A stretch of DNA of 64,000 bases, taken from positions 803,750 to 867,749 of the forward strand of contig PEDN01001355.1 in the NCBI GenBank assembly GCA_003864495.1, read 5' to 3'. The notes below the pieces were generated by a model that saw only the letters and a program-made list of their open reading frames with translations, did no database searches and had not been told where the DNA came from. The translations under genes and the position numbers were made by a program. This document shows positions 23,495-36,002 of this stretch, piece by piece; the first letter of the stretch is position 1; the number at the start of each line of letters is the position of its first letter. Origin of the DNA: Nemopilema nomurai (lineage: Eukaryota; Cnidaria; Scyphozoa; Rhizostomeae; Rhizostomatidae).

Positions 23495-24921
23495 AGGCGA
23501 ACAGGCAAAGTTCGTTGATGCAGCCGGTTAAAGATCAACTTTGGTACAATCAACCACCTGACTGAAATTGGAGGACTTATTGAAATTTAGAAGTCGAAAG
23601 AGTTGAATTGCATAGAAGCGCTAACGTTGCATTGTTCCTGGAAAGAGGTTTTTCATATCGAGGCACAAATGCCAGCATGAACTTGCTATGTTGCCTTGAA
23701 ACCTTGCAGCTGTCTAGTTTCCATACTGCTCGACCTGATGACGTAATTAGTTTACCCTAACCCTATACCTGACCCTTACCCCAACCCTTTACTTGAAATA
23801 ATTAATCATACTAATTTATGACTATTAATCATGCTTAGGTCGTAAGCCTACTAAAATCCTTGTCAGAAAATGCGCCAGCTAATCTTGGGTGCCGTTATTT
23901 GCTGTCGTGCGTAGTTTAAGTTCCCTTTGTTGTTAGTTTAAGTTAATCATATCGACTCGCTATTCATGCGAAGATTTTATTTGATGCCCTTTTTGTTTAA
24001 TTAGCTCACGGGCTCACATGATCATTATTCTTGCTTGTCAACGCTGTTTTTAGTTGAAGGCGTTGTAGTCATGCAGGCCCGTTTTGATGGAGGGGGCGTG
24101 GGGGGGTCACGCAAATCTGGTCGATAGTCAGAAAATCCTGTGATATGTCGCCAAATATTGCCATTAGGCCCCCACCCCCCTAACAAATCTGTTTTGACTT
24201 GTTCAAAAGATCTGCAGTGGTTGAACTTCTTCGTTGTCTTTTTATTTATTTATGTGTAGATCTTTCAAAAATGTAAGAGACAACAACCACACCATTCTGT
24301 AAGATACCATGCCTATGCTGGCGGTAAATTTTTCTCTAACAAAACTCCCCCCCCCCAGAAGAATCATCTTCACGACGGGCCTGTAATCAGGATTGAGTGC
24401 AGAGACAGAAGAAGTCCCGAAGACGGCCCCTAATGAAGAATACCAATAGAGTGCGAATTTGTTTCAGCATTTCCAACAGTCTACAGCACAAGCTTGGTGA
24501 TCTTAGGAAGCCCTATTGGGAAAGTGCATAGCATAACATCTACATTCAGTTCTCAATAAATATTGTCTATGATATCCAATTGAAGTTTAACATGCAACAT
24601 AAAGAGAGGCAACATAAAGAGAAATGCAAAGCCTTTTTGAAATCAGATACCAAAATTTTTTCAAGGCATCTGAATTCTTTTCACATCTCCTCATCAGCTA
24701 CTTGGACGATTTTAAGTCTTCCAAGAGAAAACAAATGCCAATAAATATGTTTTGTTTAGCCTCCTTTTCATTTGGTTGCTATGACATCTCTATGTCCAAC
24801 AACTACAACAATGTTCAACTCGGAAATCAAAATGAACAATCAGTGGTTTACTCTCGAAAGTTTGCGACAATGATTGCCAAAAATTTTAGATCGTAATTTC
24901 CATTTGGATATCAGAACAATA
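23495..24921. other. Divergent intergenic region between HADH and the nine-exon gene
   Basis: The genes on both sides point outwards, so promoters for both should lie here. A CRE/ATF-like TGACGTAA is at 23739-23746, and a short degenerate CCCTAA-like tract is at 23753-23790, within 300 bp of the HADH start. The hAT-like element at 24074-24383 occupies part of the interval. Confidence 0.4.
24074..24383. mobile_element. hAT-like non-autonomous element (MITE)
   Basis: The left end caggcccgttttga and the right end, read on the other strand as caggcccgtcgtga, form a terminal inverted repeat identical over the first nine bases. A G-rich run follows the left end, and a C-tract (from about 24346) precedes the right end. 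The flanking octamers tagtcatg (24066-24073) and taatcagg (24384-24391) agree at 6 of 8 positions, compatible with a decayed 8-bp hAT target duplication. No transposase. The superfamily is inferred from end sequence and duplication length. Confidence 0.5.
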
Positions 24922-27900
24922 ATGGCAGATGTTAAGAGCTGTGGGCCGCTTTGCCAGCATCCAAGCTGCTGGAATGACGATAAGGTTCGAATGATAGAAG
25001 CGCTTAGAAGTTTTTATGAAAGTCAACTAAAGCAGAACGGAGCTAAAAAAGAAACCAAAGCAACAAGTTACCATCCAAGTGACCAGATCGATGGGATTTG
25101 TCAAGGTTTAAACTTTATCAATTAATTTTTGTAGTCATTGAATTTAAATTTCACAAAAGTTAAACTTCGCAAATATGTACAATTTTGGAGTACATGGCGA
25201 TCTGTGCTTTTGTAAACCTCCAGCTCCTGGTCTAGCTAAGGGTCTAGTAAAATTTTTTATAGAAAGTTCTATATCTTGTTGTTTAAAGTTCTTCTAGATC
25301 TCTTCAATTCTGTGTAGTCTTGGCCTTACAAGCTTACTTCTTGGGTAATGGACTTAACCAAAACAATGTGAATTTTTGATTCTATCAAACTTGTAAGCAA
25401 CTTTATTTGTTGAATTTTTATGTGGGAACATATTAATTGATGTTTGATTGTATATTGTTGCCTCTTTACACTGTGATCTTTTTTGCCTAATTATGTAAAT
25501 AGTTTGGGAAATGCAATTATTCTGTGTACTTCTCGTTTTTTTGGAAGTTTAGTGTGGAGATTTCCTTAACTTTCTTTTGTAGAGTCACTACCAACACTGA
25601 AAATAGTCAATATTTTTGGAACTGAAGAAGATGACCAATATGATGATGACTTAGATCAGTCATCGTATATTCTTCATTTGCTCAAGTCAGGGGAAGAGAA
25701 TCCATTACCAATATCATCCGCAGGAACAAGGTATGATGGTCAGATTTGAATAATGTTCTGATTTCTCTCTTGAGTGACCAACTGAAGTGGCACCAACACA
25801 GTGAAAAATTGACACTCAAGTACAGCCCTACCTAGCCTAATCCTTTGTGAGGTATTAGTTATTCAATTGAAGAAATAATGTTATTTAAGTATAAGAAGAC
25901 AAATTACAGTTAAGTTTGCTGCCAAATTATTAGTAGCAAGGAATTATGAAAGTCCTTATAGAATAAGATGCAATTTTCTTACCCATTTCTATAGAGTTTG
26001 TTGTAATAGTTTCAATTTGCCATTGCTTCACTGGAGTTTGAAGAAGGTGTATGCAAAGCTAAATCAGATTCCCAAATATGATCCCTCAACATGGCTGATA
26101 TTAAGGCCTAATCAGTTAAGATGCTTATTGATATTTTTATCAGTGAGTATGTTGTTACATTTTGTTCATCAGTGCAAAGAGTTTGTGCACCAAAGCAAAA
26201 TATTTTTGTATTGTATGAACAAGCTAGTAATATGATTTTCAATCATTAATGATTTTTGATAATATGAACCTGAATGGAAGTCAGTGATTTTGATGTTATA
26301 TTTATATTTGGATATAACAATATTCCTTTATAGGTTGCATTCTTTAAGTCTAATTTCTCTTTATAAGGGCATCTTGGTTTCCCAAAGCTCCTTGTGCTAG
26401 TCCTTCTCCTTCATATGCCTCCCAATACTTCAATGGAAAGAGAAAAACAGTTAGAAAGGCCTTACCAAGGTCTAAAGACAGTAGAGAATCATCTGATAAT
26501 ACCAAGGCTACTAACATTCAAATTCAAGAATCTGACAGTCAAAGGGAAGACCAAACACAATCATTTGTACCCTATTTGGTTTGGGTACCATCCAAAAGAA
26601 ATAAAGTATGTTTTATCCATTGCTGTCACATATGTGATTGACGTTTGAAACAAAGAGCTTATACCTTTGAGTAACTCAATCCTTTAGATAAACCTTCCGA
26701 CTAGTTTAACTAAAACTTAGTCTAGTTGAAAGTTGTGTACAGCTTTCAAGATTATTTTTTCATTAGTATTCACTAGTTATTGATGCATCTTACATATCTT
26801 TTATCTTGGAAGTTCATTTTTCTAGATTAGCAGCAATCTGCTTAAATCCATTAGTTGAATTATGTTTTGCCAAAGGTTTATAAAATAGGTTAATCCTACA
26901 TATCTAGGGAAAATTGGGGAGTGGACAGTCAAGGTTGCATTGTCTTCAACTATAGTATTATGTCAAAGGGTTTGCCATTAATTTTCCATATAGTATTTTA
27001 TTTTCTTTGTATGTTCCAGCCTGGCTATCATTTTTAGTTTGCATTGATGCATCCTAGTTTTTTTTTTATTTTAGAAGCAGAATAACATAGATGACTTGGA
27101 GTCAGACAGGTATGTTTCATGTTATAACTTATGGTTTGATACTCTTTTTTTGTATACTTTAATAGCTATGTAGCTTTTTGATCATGTACTTTTGGCAGCA
27201 ACTTTTCTGTGGTTCCATTATAAATAAGATGCTCTGGAATATGGTAAATGGTTTTAATGTTTGGAAGTCATTTTTAGTACTAGTTTTAAAGCAATTTTTA
27301 TGAATACTGAAAAACTCTTTTAAGCCCTGGGGGCTTAATATTTATTTTTTCAGTCTAAGAGGGGGCTCGTTAAGAACTCAAAGGAAAAACAAGCATGTTT
27401 TTTGCAATTTGCTATTAAAAATGAGAAAATCACAAATCTTAGATATTGCAAACATCAGAGGTAATAATCTGTGGCTAATGAGGGGGCTTAATAGAGAGGG
27501 GGCTTATTTCAATTTTTTGCATTATAAGGGAATTTGATAGAGCTTTTATAGTATACAGGAAAGTTTCTCATCTTTAATTAAGTTTTTGTTGTTTTGAAAA
27601 TCTCTCCCAAAAAGTAGCCTGTTTGCCTTTCTTCATAACCATCATCAAGTAGAAAGAAGCACGTCTCTGAAATATTCCAATTACATTATTGTATCTTGTA
27701 ACCTGTAAAGTGATAAATCTAAAATTATGATAAACCTTACCCTTTAACCCAACGTGGATATTTTGCGAGAAAAAATTCTCAGTTAGACAATTTTCTACGT
27801 ATCTTTTTTAAAGATTGTTTTTACAAAAGAATTTGCTTGCCGTAATCCCGTCTGCTTAAGACCCAGTATTATCTAAATAGATAGAGATCGAAAACAGTGT

Positions 27901-29086
27901 TTTAAGGTAGACCACTCTAAGTAAATTGGCATAAGATGTTTCCCGAAGTCGGTTTTGTTTAGCCAGGTCTCGCCTCTACTAATTTAAACCTCCCTTCACA
28001 GCTATAGCAACTTGTGAGCGAATTACGCAAGGCCCTTATCTCTAAGAAGCCGGGATGAACTTGTTAAGTCTTCCGTTTGATTTTCTACTACATTGTACGC
28101 CAATGAATAATCCGCGTAATATGAAACTCTTCCAGTTTTCTTATCTGGTTTTGCAAAATCATTTCGGCATTCATTGTTGTCTCCAGATCACCTAAGGCGT
28201 TTAATTAAACACGAGTTTTATAGGAGTATCCTGGTATTGACTATAAACCTGCCAAAGTGATATGCTGTTCGTTTATTTTATAGGTCAAAGGAGAACCCAA
28301 AAGTTGCGATGAAAAACGTTACTGGGACCAGCCACGATTTTGGGTTTCTTTCTACTCCATTCAGCAGGGTATGTGCTTTGAAAACCCATTTGTGCTTAAG
28401 GTGTTTCACGGCTAGTCTTTTGTACTTGAATGTAGTTGTTGCTTTTAATTTGTTTCAAAAGCCAAGTCAAAGGTAATACCAATTGGCCGTTTAATATTGT
28501 AGTGAAAGTATAGTCGCCATGTTCCTACGTCAGACGTTTGTGGTTGTTGGCCAATTTTAAGATATCTGCTCAATTATTTTTGATGGAAAATGATGAGGAG
28601 CAAAAGGTAGCCGATAAGACCTTGGTCAAATGTCAAGTTTGTCATGTGTCGAGCCTAATGCGTGAATTAGGCACATGAAAGGAACAACGTTTGCTTTAAT
28701 TAAACACATAGAACAAGTTTAGCTCCACCCAAATCGTTAGGCTCTACAGCTTCTGTCTGTAAGGGCGATTGTGGACGACACGGAATCGAACGGCCATGGG
28801 CCAAACTTATTCCTAGCAATTTCCTGATCCAAAACGAAGCTGGATGTGCGATAACAGAGTGGTTCAGAATGCGTCATTCTGAAGTAGGGAAATAAATTTG
28901 ACAGCTGTGCAAATCAATTACTTCATGTAAAGGTTCAAAAATTTAGTCATTGAGACCTGTTGAGTTTGAAGTTTGATTCAGTTTTGTTCTAACGTCGTGC
29001 CTCTGTCGAACTTATTGCTTTTCGGTGTGGCACTAGAATGGCGCGACCTACACCTAGGAGATATCTCTAGATAGGTAGTTTGCTTA

Positions 29087-29143
<57 letters not shown>

Positions 29144-32100
29144 GGATTAGGTAGATGTTAGCTGCTGGGAAAGTTAGTTGGCTAAAAAGTCAATCAATAT
29201 TGACATTGCTCTGTCATTGTAACTACTTTGTTGGCATTTCAGATACCTAACTGCCTATTTAGGTTGCTTGGTTAGCCATTTTGTATAAGTTATAAAAAGC
29301 CATACTGAAGCAATACTTTCAGCCTGATTTTGGCCGAGAGTTTCATCATCAAGAAGATCTTTGATCTGGTGCACTGTTTGGCTGTGGTTCTCTTTTTAAT
29401 TGAATCAGTTTCGTTGAGCCTGTTCAAAAGGTGTTCTCTCAGTGAAGCAAAAAGAGGTTTTAATGTTGAAGATTTGGAATTATAAAGTTTTTTACTCCTT
29501 CAGTTTGGTCATTTTGTTCATCATTCATAATTTTGGTGAATCAATGGATCATTTATTAATGCTGGGTTTTAAGCTGTTTTTGTGCTGGGAAATGTGTTCT
29601 TTAGTCACCCTCTTTCTATTAGAATTTGGTTAAGGAAATAGGCTACTCGGTAAGGAAAAGCAAGAGAGTCGTTTGATACTAACATTACTTATAACTTAAT
29701 ATTTGAAGGCATGTTTAATATGCGTAACAATGTAAAAGTGACAATAATGCATCTTGAGCAGCTGTTCTCTAACATTATTCTATTCTCGAATTTTAAAAGG
29801 TGCTTTTAAGGATCTCCTGTCTCTGCGATTTGGCTATTTCATTACTCGAATGGCCTGTGCTGTCGTTGTCTCGTGTAAGGACGTGAAATTCTTTCAGTAA
29901 ATAGCGTCTGGTTATATTCTCTCGAAAACCTGCCGAAAATGCATTTGCTTGCCACGAGAAACTCAGTTTATCGTAATGCTAAAACCGCATTGTACTTTTG
30001 TGAACAAATGCCATGGTTGTTGCACACCAGTATAACATGTGATGAATTTAACTTTCCAAAAAGATAAGGTACATTGTGATCAGCTTGCCGACCGCATGCT
30101 CTTTGCTAGCAGAAAACGAACTGTTTTGTCCAAACAGCCATACATTGCTTACACTTACTTTGTGTCGTTGCATTGTGCTTTGACCCAATAACAAAGTTTC
30201 TCTTGCTGTTGACCTTAAGCTCTTTAGAAATTATCAACAATTAGAGGATTTTGTATTTCTTTTCCTGCAATGCTTCCAAGATCGTCTTTTAACCATTGAT
30301 TAAGAGCCTGCGTAAGAATTAAGTTGCTAGTTGAATTGTTGGGCCTTTCAATAGAAAGTGGAGTCGATGTTACCTGCTGGCTTTGTTCATATCATCTCAA
30401 GGTCGTAGCCATGAAGTGAGTCATCTTGTGGAGTTTACGCGATATTTATTTCGTGTACTGCTCGCAAAGCTGGCGCGAAATAAGGAGCAAATATGCAATT
30501 TCTACCAGCATGCGCAATGACGGAAGGATCGAAACTGCTTTAGGACTCAAATTTGAAACAAGTTTTTCACAATATTGTATTTTTGTCACATACTTTGCTA
30601 AGAGCTATTAAAATGCAAAGATCGATGTGGCTAAGATGTGATTGTCGCTGATGCTTATTGAAGCAGTGGAGGCATTTGCAACTGAGCGGTGGAGGTTGGC
30701 CCTTGGCAATTATCTGTTTATTTTCCATTGTCAATCAATAATGAAAGGAAGCCAAATAATCAATGGAAACAACCAATCCTCATGTAAGTTGAAGTTAGAA
30801 ATTAGATTTGCAGGTAGCTACGAGTACAAGGATGCTTGATTATATTTTGCGTTTGTCTGCACCGAAGATAAATCCACTTTATCACCTGAAGAGGTTTGAA
30901 TTTCAACAGATGTTGACGCCTGCTTGGCTTCTGTACGCAGCGACCATGCCATAGTGTCGACCATATACCTTAAGCTAATCACGCACCCTATGAAATATTT
31001 ATTCATTAAGAGGCTTTTAACTAAAGGCTAACCACCAGCCTGAAATGATGACGTCATCTAGGAAACTCGCTTAAGCGTTCAAATGTACAAAACAATAATT
31101 GTTATGATAGAACGCTGTGACACGCTACTTGAATAGAACTGCACTTTTTGTTTCTTCTTGTACTTATGATATTTCTGTGTGAGTACCGTGGTAATCAGTC
31201 GGATCTCAAAAGCTCTTGAGGTTGTTAGGCTCGATTCTTGCTTGCTTACGATGTCAGAAGTAATTTCAATGTCATCCATGCCGATAGGTACTTTATACAT
31301 ACATGACACGAGTCATGCTGACAACAGAATTCATCTATATAGATACGAGGTAGATCATCCAGATTTTAGTTGGTTTTAATAGTATTCAGTTCATTGCAAC
31401 GAGCATGCAATCAAGCAATGATTTCTGCCTCTCATTTCCCACAGCATGCTGGTCTTTCCGCCTAGTTGTTGTATTTGCATTTGAAGATGGCGATATCAGA
31501 AAACATCTTCCAAAAGGTTAGAATAAAACATTTTTCAAAATATTGTAACTGCTGCTGTATGTTTTTTAGGACACCGCTTTGAAATGCTACTCTCGTGCCA
31601 CACACACTGTGAGATCATCGCCCAACAGGCTCCAGCCAAGACGTCTTCCTCCGATTTCCAGAGATGCTTCTGACCGATCTCGGTATGTTAAAATAGCAGT
31701 CCATCTTATTGACTCCCAACATATTGGAAGGCTAAGAGTCGTTACTTTGACACTTTGATATTTTGATTGAACGAATACACCTTTGCTCGAGTTCACGAAA
31801 GTTCTTTAATCATGAAGCATTGTCAAAAGGATGGGCCTCATGAATGCTTCTTGAGAAACCATAGAAAGTTTTTGCTAGCATTTTGGCCTTCACATATTGC
31901 AGTGATTATTCGAAATTGACCAGATGGAATACTATTTGTGTTAGTGAAAGTTATACTATATTCAAAGCTTCAGGAGCCTGTTCTGTTGAATATTTTTTTG
32001 TATCCCTCTAGAGTTATCCATATAGGCGATTGTCGGTTTAAAGAATACCATAGATTTCTAGCTAAAAGATAGCTTCACCCTTCTTTTAGACTCTGGGTAC

Positions 32101-34934
32101 TTTCCTGTCCTGATATTCCTCGTTTTTGTACCCAGATAGTTTTTTTTCTGAGAATTACCAATTCGCTTTGTTTGCAAGTTCTGCTCTTCCCCGATGTCTC
32201 GGTTGCGCTGACTATTTACACTATGTTTTTATTGTAAGATCTCCTAGGCAACAGCCTAATGGTCTGCACGGTCCCGATATCCGACTAACAGGCGACGGGC
32301 TGTTGAAATCGGAGAAAAGAATGCTCACTATAGGGACCCCGCAGAACACCCGCGCGTCCATATTCACGACTGGGAAACTGGAAGAGTGGAACTCGCGTGA
32401 CTCTGCTAGGCAGTTGGGGCTTGAAGAACAACCAAGCCTTTGCATTGTGAACGACGATACATTGATAATTCACCATGGATTGGAAACTGACAGTTTGAAA
32501 AGGGGTATCTTGCAAGAAAATCGTAAACTAATACGGGGCAGCAAGGATGTGAAGGAGTTGCGTGCTGAGCTACCGTTGCCAAGGGTAACTGTACCAAGAG
32601 CAAAGCTATCCAGACTACCAATTGATAATCATTGTAGAAATTCCATTCCGAGCCACAATTTGCCTGATATCGAGATGCAGCCGGTCTATGGGATGGATAG
32701 GACTATTTCTAATGTGACGTCTATCGAAAATAGTGCCAACATTGAGTCGACATTTGTGCCTGATGGGGTTAGCGATGAAGTGCAGTTGTCGGAAGAACAG
32801 TACCAGAAGCTGTTTGAAACTGTCGTGACGGACAAGCGAAATGGCTTGGAAGAAGAAGACATTTATTGTCATTGGTATGAATTAGCTCAATTCCATTTTA
32901 TATACAAGGAGCATAATTTGGCGCTTATTGTGATAAAAAAGAATGATCTAATGAATTTTGTGATCAAAGCAAGTTTATGACGAAACAGTGTTTTTTTGGT
33001 ATTAGTTTGATGAGGGGCCATTTTAACTTTGTAGCTATGTGTCAGTTAGATTGCGAAAAATTTTTTACGGTTTCGAATAGATTTCAAAACTTTAGTTCTA
33101 TAAAGACTATGGAGTATCATGGATTTTATCTGTCCCTTTCAAAGTTTAGCTTTTAGTTAGTTTTTGGATTTGAACTATTCTGGCAGTGTGCCCTATTTTG
33201 GTTCAAAGCGGAGATTAGTCTAGGACTTTTTAATCAATATTTTGATGGTTTCTGAGTTCTTTATTTAAATGACAAGTTCATAAACGATTATCTTAGAGAT
33301 TCGCCACTCTCAGAATCCTACTTTTTAGGGGAAGAAATTCCTCAAGATAACTTGGCTAATTTCTGTGTGTCATTTGCTTCAATTCAGCAGCTTTTCTTTG
33401 GAAGGGAAAAGTGCACCTTTTGATGCCAAAATGTCAGGTTTTCAAGGGTAGAGATAATAGGGCCTATGATAGACTCTAGAAGCATCATTTTGCTTTACGC
33501 ACCTTTCCATTTATTTTTTCGATAATTTTTCAGCGGATACTCAGTTAAACTTAAGAATCGTTCTTTTTTAGGGAGGATGAATCGCTACAAGCGCCTGCCC
33601 CCACACCAGCAAGCCCGCAAAAGAAACTAGAGCCCGCCCGCCTTGGTGACGCAGATTTTATTGAAGTAATTAGGGAGGAGCAATTTAAAGAAAGTACAGA
33701 GGAGCCAATTGGCAACACGCAAGCGCACTCCGACACGGTAACTAATGCGGTGGGTGTGGATGCATATCGAGGCTCGCCTGTCCTTAGCAAGTCGAGTTCT
33801 GGGGACTGGTCAAGTGACAAGGATTTAATGCGAAAGACGTATGAACAGTATCGCTCTTTCACGCCGTTTAAAACACCAGGTATTAGTTTGGTAGATGCAC
33901 GGCTGGAGAGTATCAAGGAGGCTAGTAGGGAACACACATACCTCACTGAGCGAGAGAGGAGCATTCTATCATCGAAAGCCCATACTTTGCCGATGAATTC
34001 ACGAGTCAACCCGAATCAGTACAGAAAGGCTGCAAGAAGAAGGGAAAGTAAGAAACATGATAGTAAGTTAAAACTTGCAAATAAGGTGCCCTTGCCATTG
34101 CGATCATTTATACGTCAACGACGGTCATATGTCGAGAAGATGTCTGACCTCAAAGTGTCAACACTGAAACATAATCGACGAAAAGCCCAAACTGAATACC
34201 TTGCTTTGTCCCACGATCACTTGGAGGCACCGTTTCTCGTAAAGAAGGTCTCTTTGCAAGATCCAACGACAAAACTGCACCATGATAATATTCCTGGCTA
34301 CGAGGTTTACGAGTCTTTAGTGAGGTCGAGTAGCCGATATAACGACGACAGTGAACATGTCCCGTATGTAATACAAGTACCGAATCCAACGCCTGACAAG
34401 GAAAGTATCAAGTCGAAGTCTCTTGTTTCTTTATGTGGTATTGGAGCGTGCGGTAGTGCTGAAGACATTGGTTTACCCATAAGTAGCTGCGATATGAAAG
34501 AGGCGAAAAGCGGTTCACTGAAAAGTGATTGCCCGATGGACACAGGTTTAAGCGCAGAATCCCCAAAAACCTCTGCGGAGGCCTTTAGAGGGTTCCAGCA
34601 GTCACATTTGAAGAATGGGGACGAACAAACTTTTGAGGAGACAGAAAAAAACAACAGTGACAGGGGGCGTGAAGAAGAAAGTTTCCCTTCAAGTGCAGAT
34701 TTAACGCGAAAGCCAGGTATGTTGCCTGAGACGAAAATGAGCCACATTGTCTCTGAAAGCGAGTCAGAGCAGAGCTTCGGTGGCTGCATAAACCTATTGT
34801 CGGACATAGCGTCCGATTTAGATTTCAATATCAACCTAAATGATAATGAGAGCCAATCATTTACTAATGAAGAGTGTGACGAGGATAGGACGGTTCTTGA
34901 AGATTGCCAGCGTTGCACGTCCGAAGATGTTTAG
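24922..34934 (+). CDS. Unrecognised protein of about 943 residues, nine coding exons
   Basis: Exons by splice reading: 24922-25105, 25583-25730, 26368-26605, 27075-27109, 28284-28368, 31487-31516, 31570-31682, 32239-32874 and 33572-34934 (TAG). All junction phases match and the sum is 944 codons. The start ATG at 24922 has a good context (A at -3, G at +4). The N terminus carries a Cys/His cluster (CGPLCQHPSCW) that could bind metal. Exon 2 has an acidic run (EEDDQYDDDLDQ). Exons 3 and 8 are Ser/Pro/Arg-rich and look disordered. The last exon has a basic, probably helical stretch (YRKAARRRESKK, then FIRQRRSYVEKMSDLK), and an acidic, Ser-rich tail. No enzyme motif, signal peptide or membrane segment. 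I do not recognise the family. Exon 6 begins at an ATG in strong context, so a shorter product from an internal promoter, or two separate genes, is possible. The exon 8 acceptor may lie nine bases further on. Confidence 0.7.
29087..29142. repeat. (TTAG)14 microsatellite
   Basis: Fourteen perfect TTAG tetramers inside the large intron (28369-31486) of the nine-exon gene. Plain simple repeat. It lacks the extra G of arthropod TTAGG telomere repeats. Confidence 0.95.
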
Positions 34935-35495
34935 TTGGGTGAAAGCGACCCTCATCTGTGTATTGTGGAAAACGTTGTCTATAGATACTAATTGAAGTAT
35001 TGACTTGACATTGTAATCCAGGCATTACCTGAGATTTCTCCAACATTGTCATGTCTGCTACGTAACATAAGTACAGTCAACCATATAAATCAGATATATC
35101 TTTGTTGATTGCAAAAACAAAGTCTTTTTTATCCTGACATTTTCCTTAAGATTCCTTCGCGTATTGCCGAATCTTTCGCGTATTGCCGAAAATCCTTCTA
35201 TTAAAGCACCCTCATCAACATGAATGATTTCTGTTTGCCAAGTGCCTTCTTATTGTGCTAACCATTATAATGTTTTAGCATTATTAATATAATTACATTG
35301 TTATTGCTTATCCAGCTGTTATCGTTTTCGTAGAGAGTTGAGTAAATAATTTCATAGAGAAGAGGCCAGAACGTGCATGATCAAGATCATGTTTTCTTTG
35401 AAGAAACATGAGAACCGTAAATTTTTAAATGAGACAAAGTCACTGCGAATATTATATAAATGCATGTAAGAATACCCAGAAATGAAGCCTACATA
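34935..35495. other. 3' UTR and 3' flank of the nine-exon gene
   Basis: Contains an ATTAAA poly(A)-type signal at 35200-35205, about 270 bases after the stop. Just before it, a 16-mer ttcgcgtattgccgaa occurs twice, at 35156-35171 and 35175-35190. The remainder shows nothing I can assign. Confidence 0.5.
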
Positions 35496-35873
35496 CACTA
35501 AGGGGACAAAAGTATGGAAACGAAGGGCCTAGAAATATGGCTTCAAAAATGTCGTATGCGGCTGTTAAAAACGGTTTGGACTACTTTGGCTCGAAAATAG
35601 AACTTGACGTGACCAAAACAATGAAAAATGTAAAGAAACTCTTTTTTCGCGAGATATCACAAATATTGTCGACATAAATTTTGTTAATCAAAGAAAAAAA
35701 AAAAAAGAAGTATGATAAAAATCCGGGAATTGTCAGGAGGCAAACGAGTTGCAATTAAACATCAGCGACTTACTGGACTTACTTAGTTTCTTTTGTTCTG
35801 CTCCGTCCAAAGATTGCAGCCGCGCTTCAACGTTGCCTAGGCCAATCGTTTCCATACTTTTATCCCCTTTGTG
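35496..35873. mobile_element. Tc1/mariner-type MITE, 378 bp
   Basis: The left end starts cactaaggggacaaaagt and continues atggaaacg; the right end read in reverse is cacaaaggggataaaagt and continues atggaaacg. The inverted repeat is about 38 bp with only a few mismatches, and continues to a shared cctag. TA dinucleotides flank both ends (35494-35495 and 35874-35875), the target site of Tc1/mariner elements. The interior is non-coding and contains an A-run. The element lies between the nine-exon gene and the satellite array. Confidence 0.8.
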
Positions 35874-36002
35874 TACATGAGCTATCAATCTTCATACTTC
35901 TCTTAAGTACTTGAACTCAACAGTTCTTCAATCTGAAACACCAATCTCACCTGTAAACCCTCATTATCACCGCCAACTTTTCAAGATCTGTTCTCAAGTA
36001 TT

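Noticed and set aside
26017..26235. Open frame just before exon 3 of the nine-exon gene
   Set aside because: The phase-consistent chain joins 25730 directly to 26368; this frame has no matching acceptor and donor.
29087..29142. TTAG tract as an interstitial arthropod telomere
   Set aside because: Arthropod telomeres are TTAGG; this is a perfect tetramer microsatellite.
31049..31056. Perfect CRE palindromes TGACGTCA (also at 20865-20872)
   Set aside because: Single 8-mers in a large intron and an intergenic region; expected by chance at this scale and not tied to a start site.
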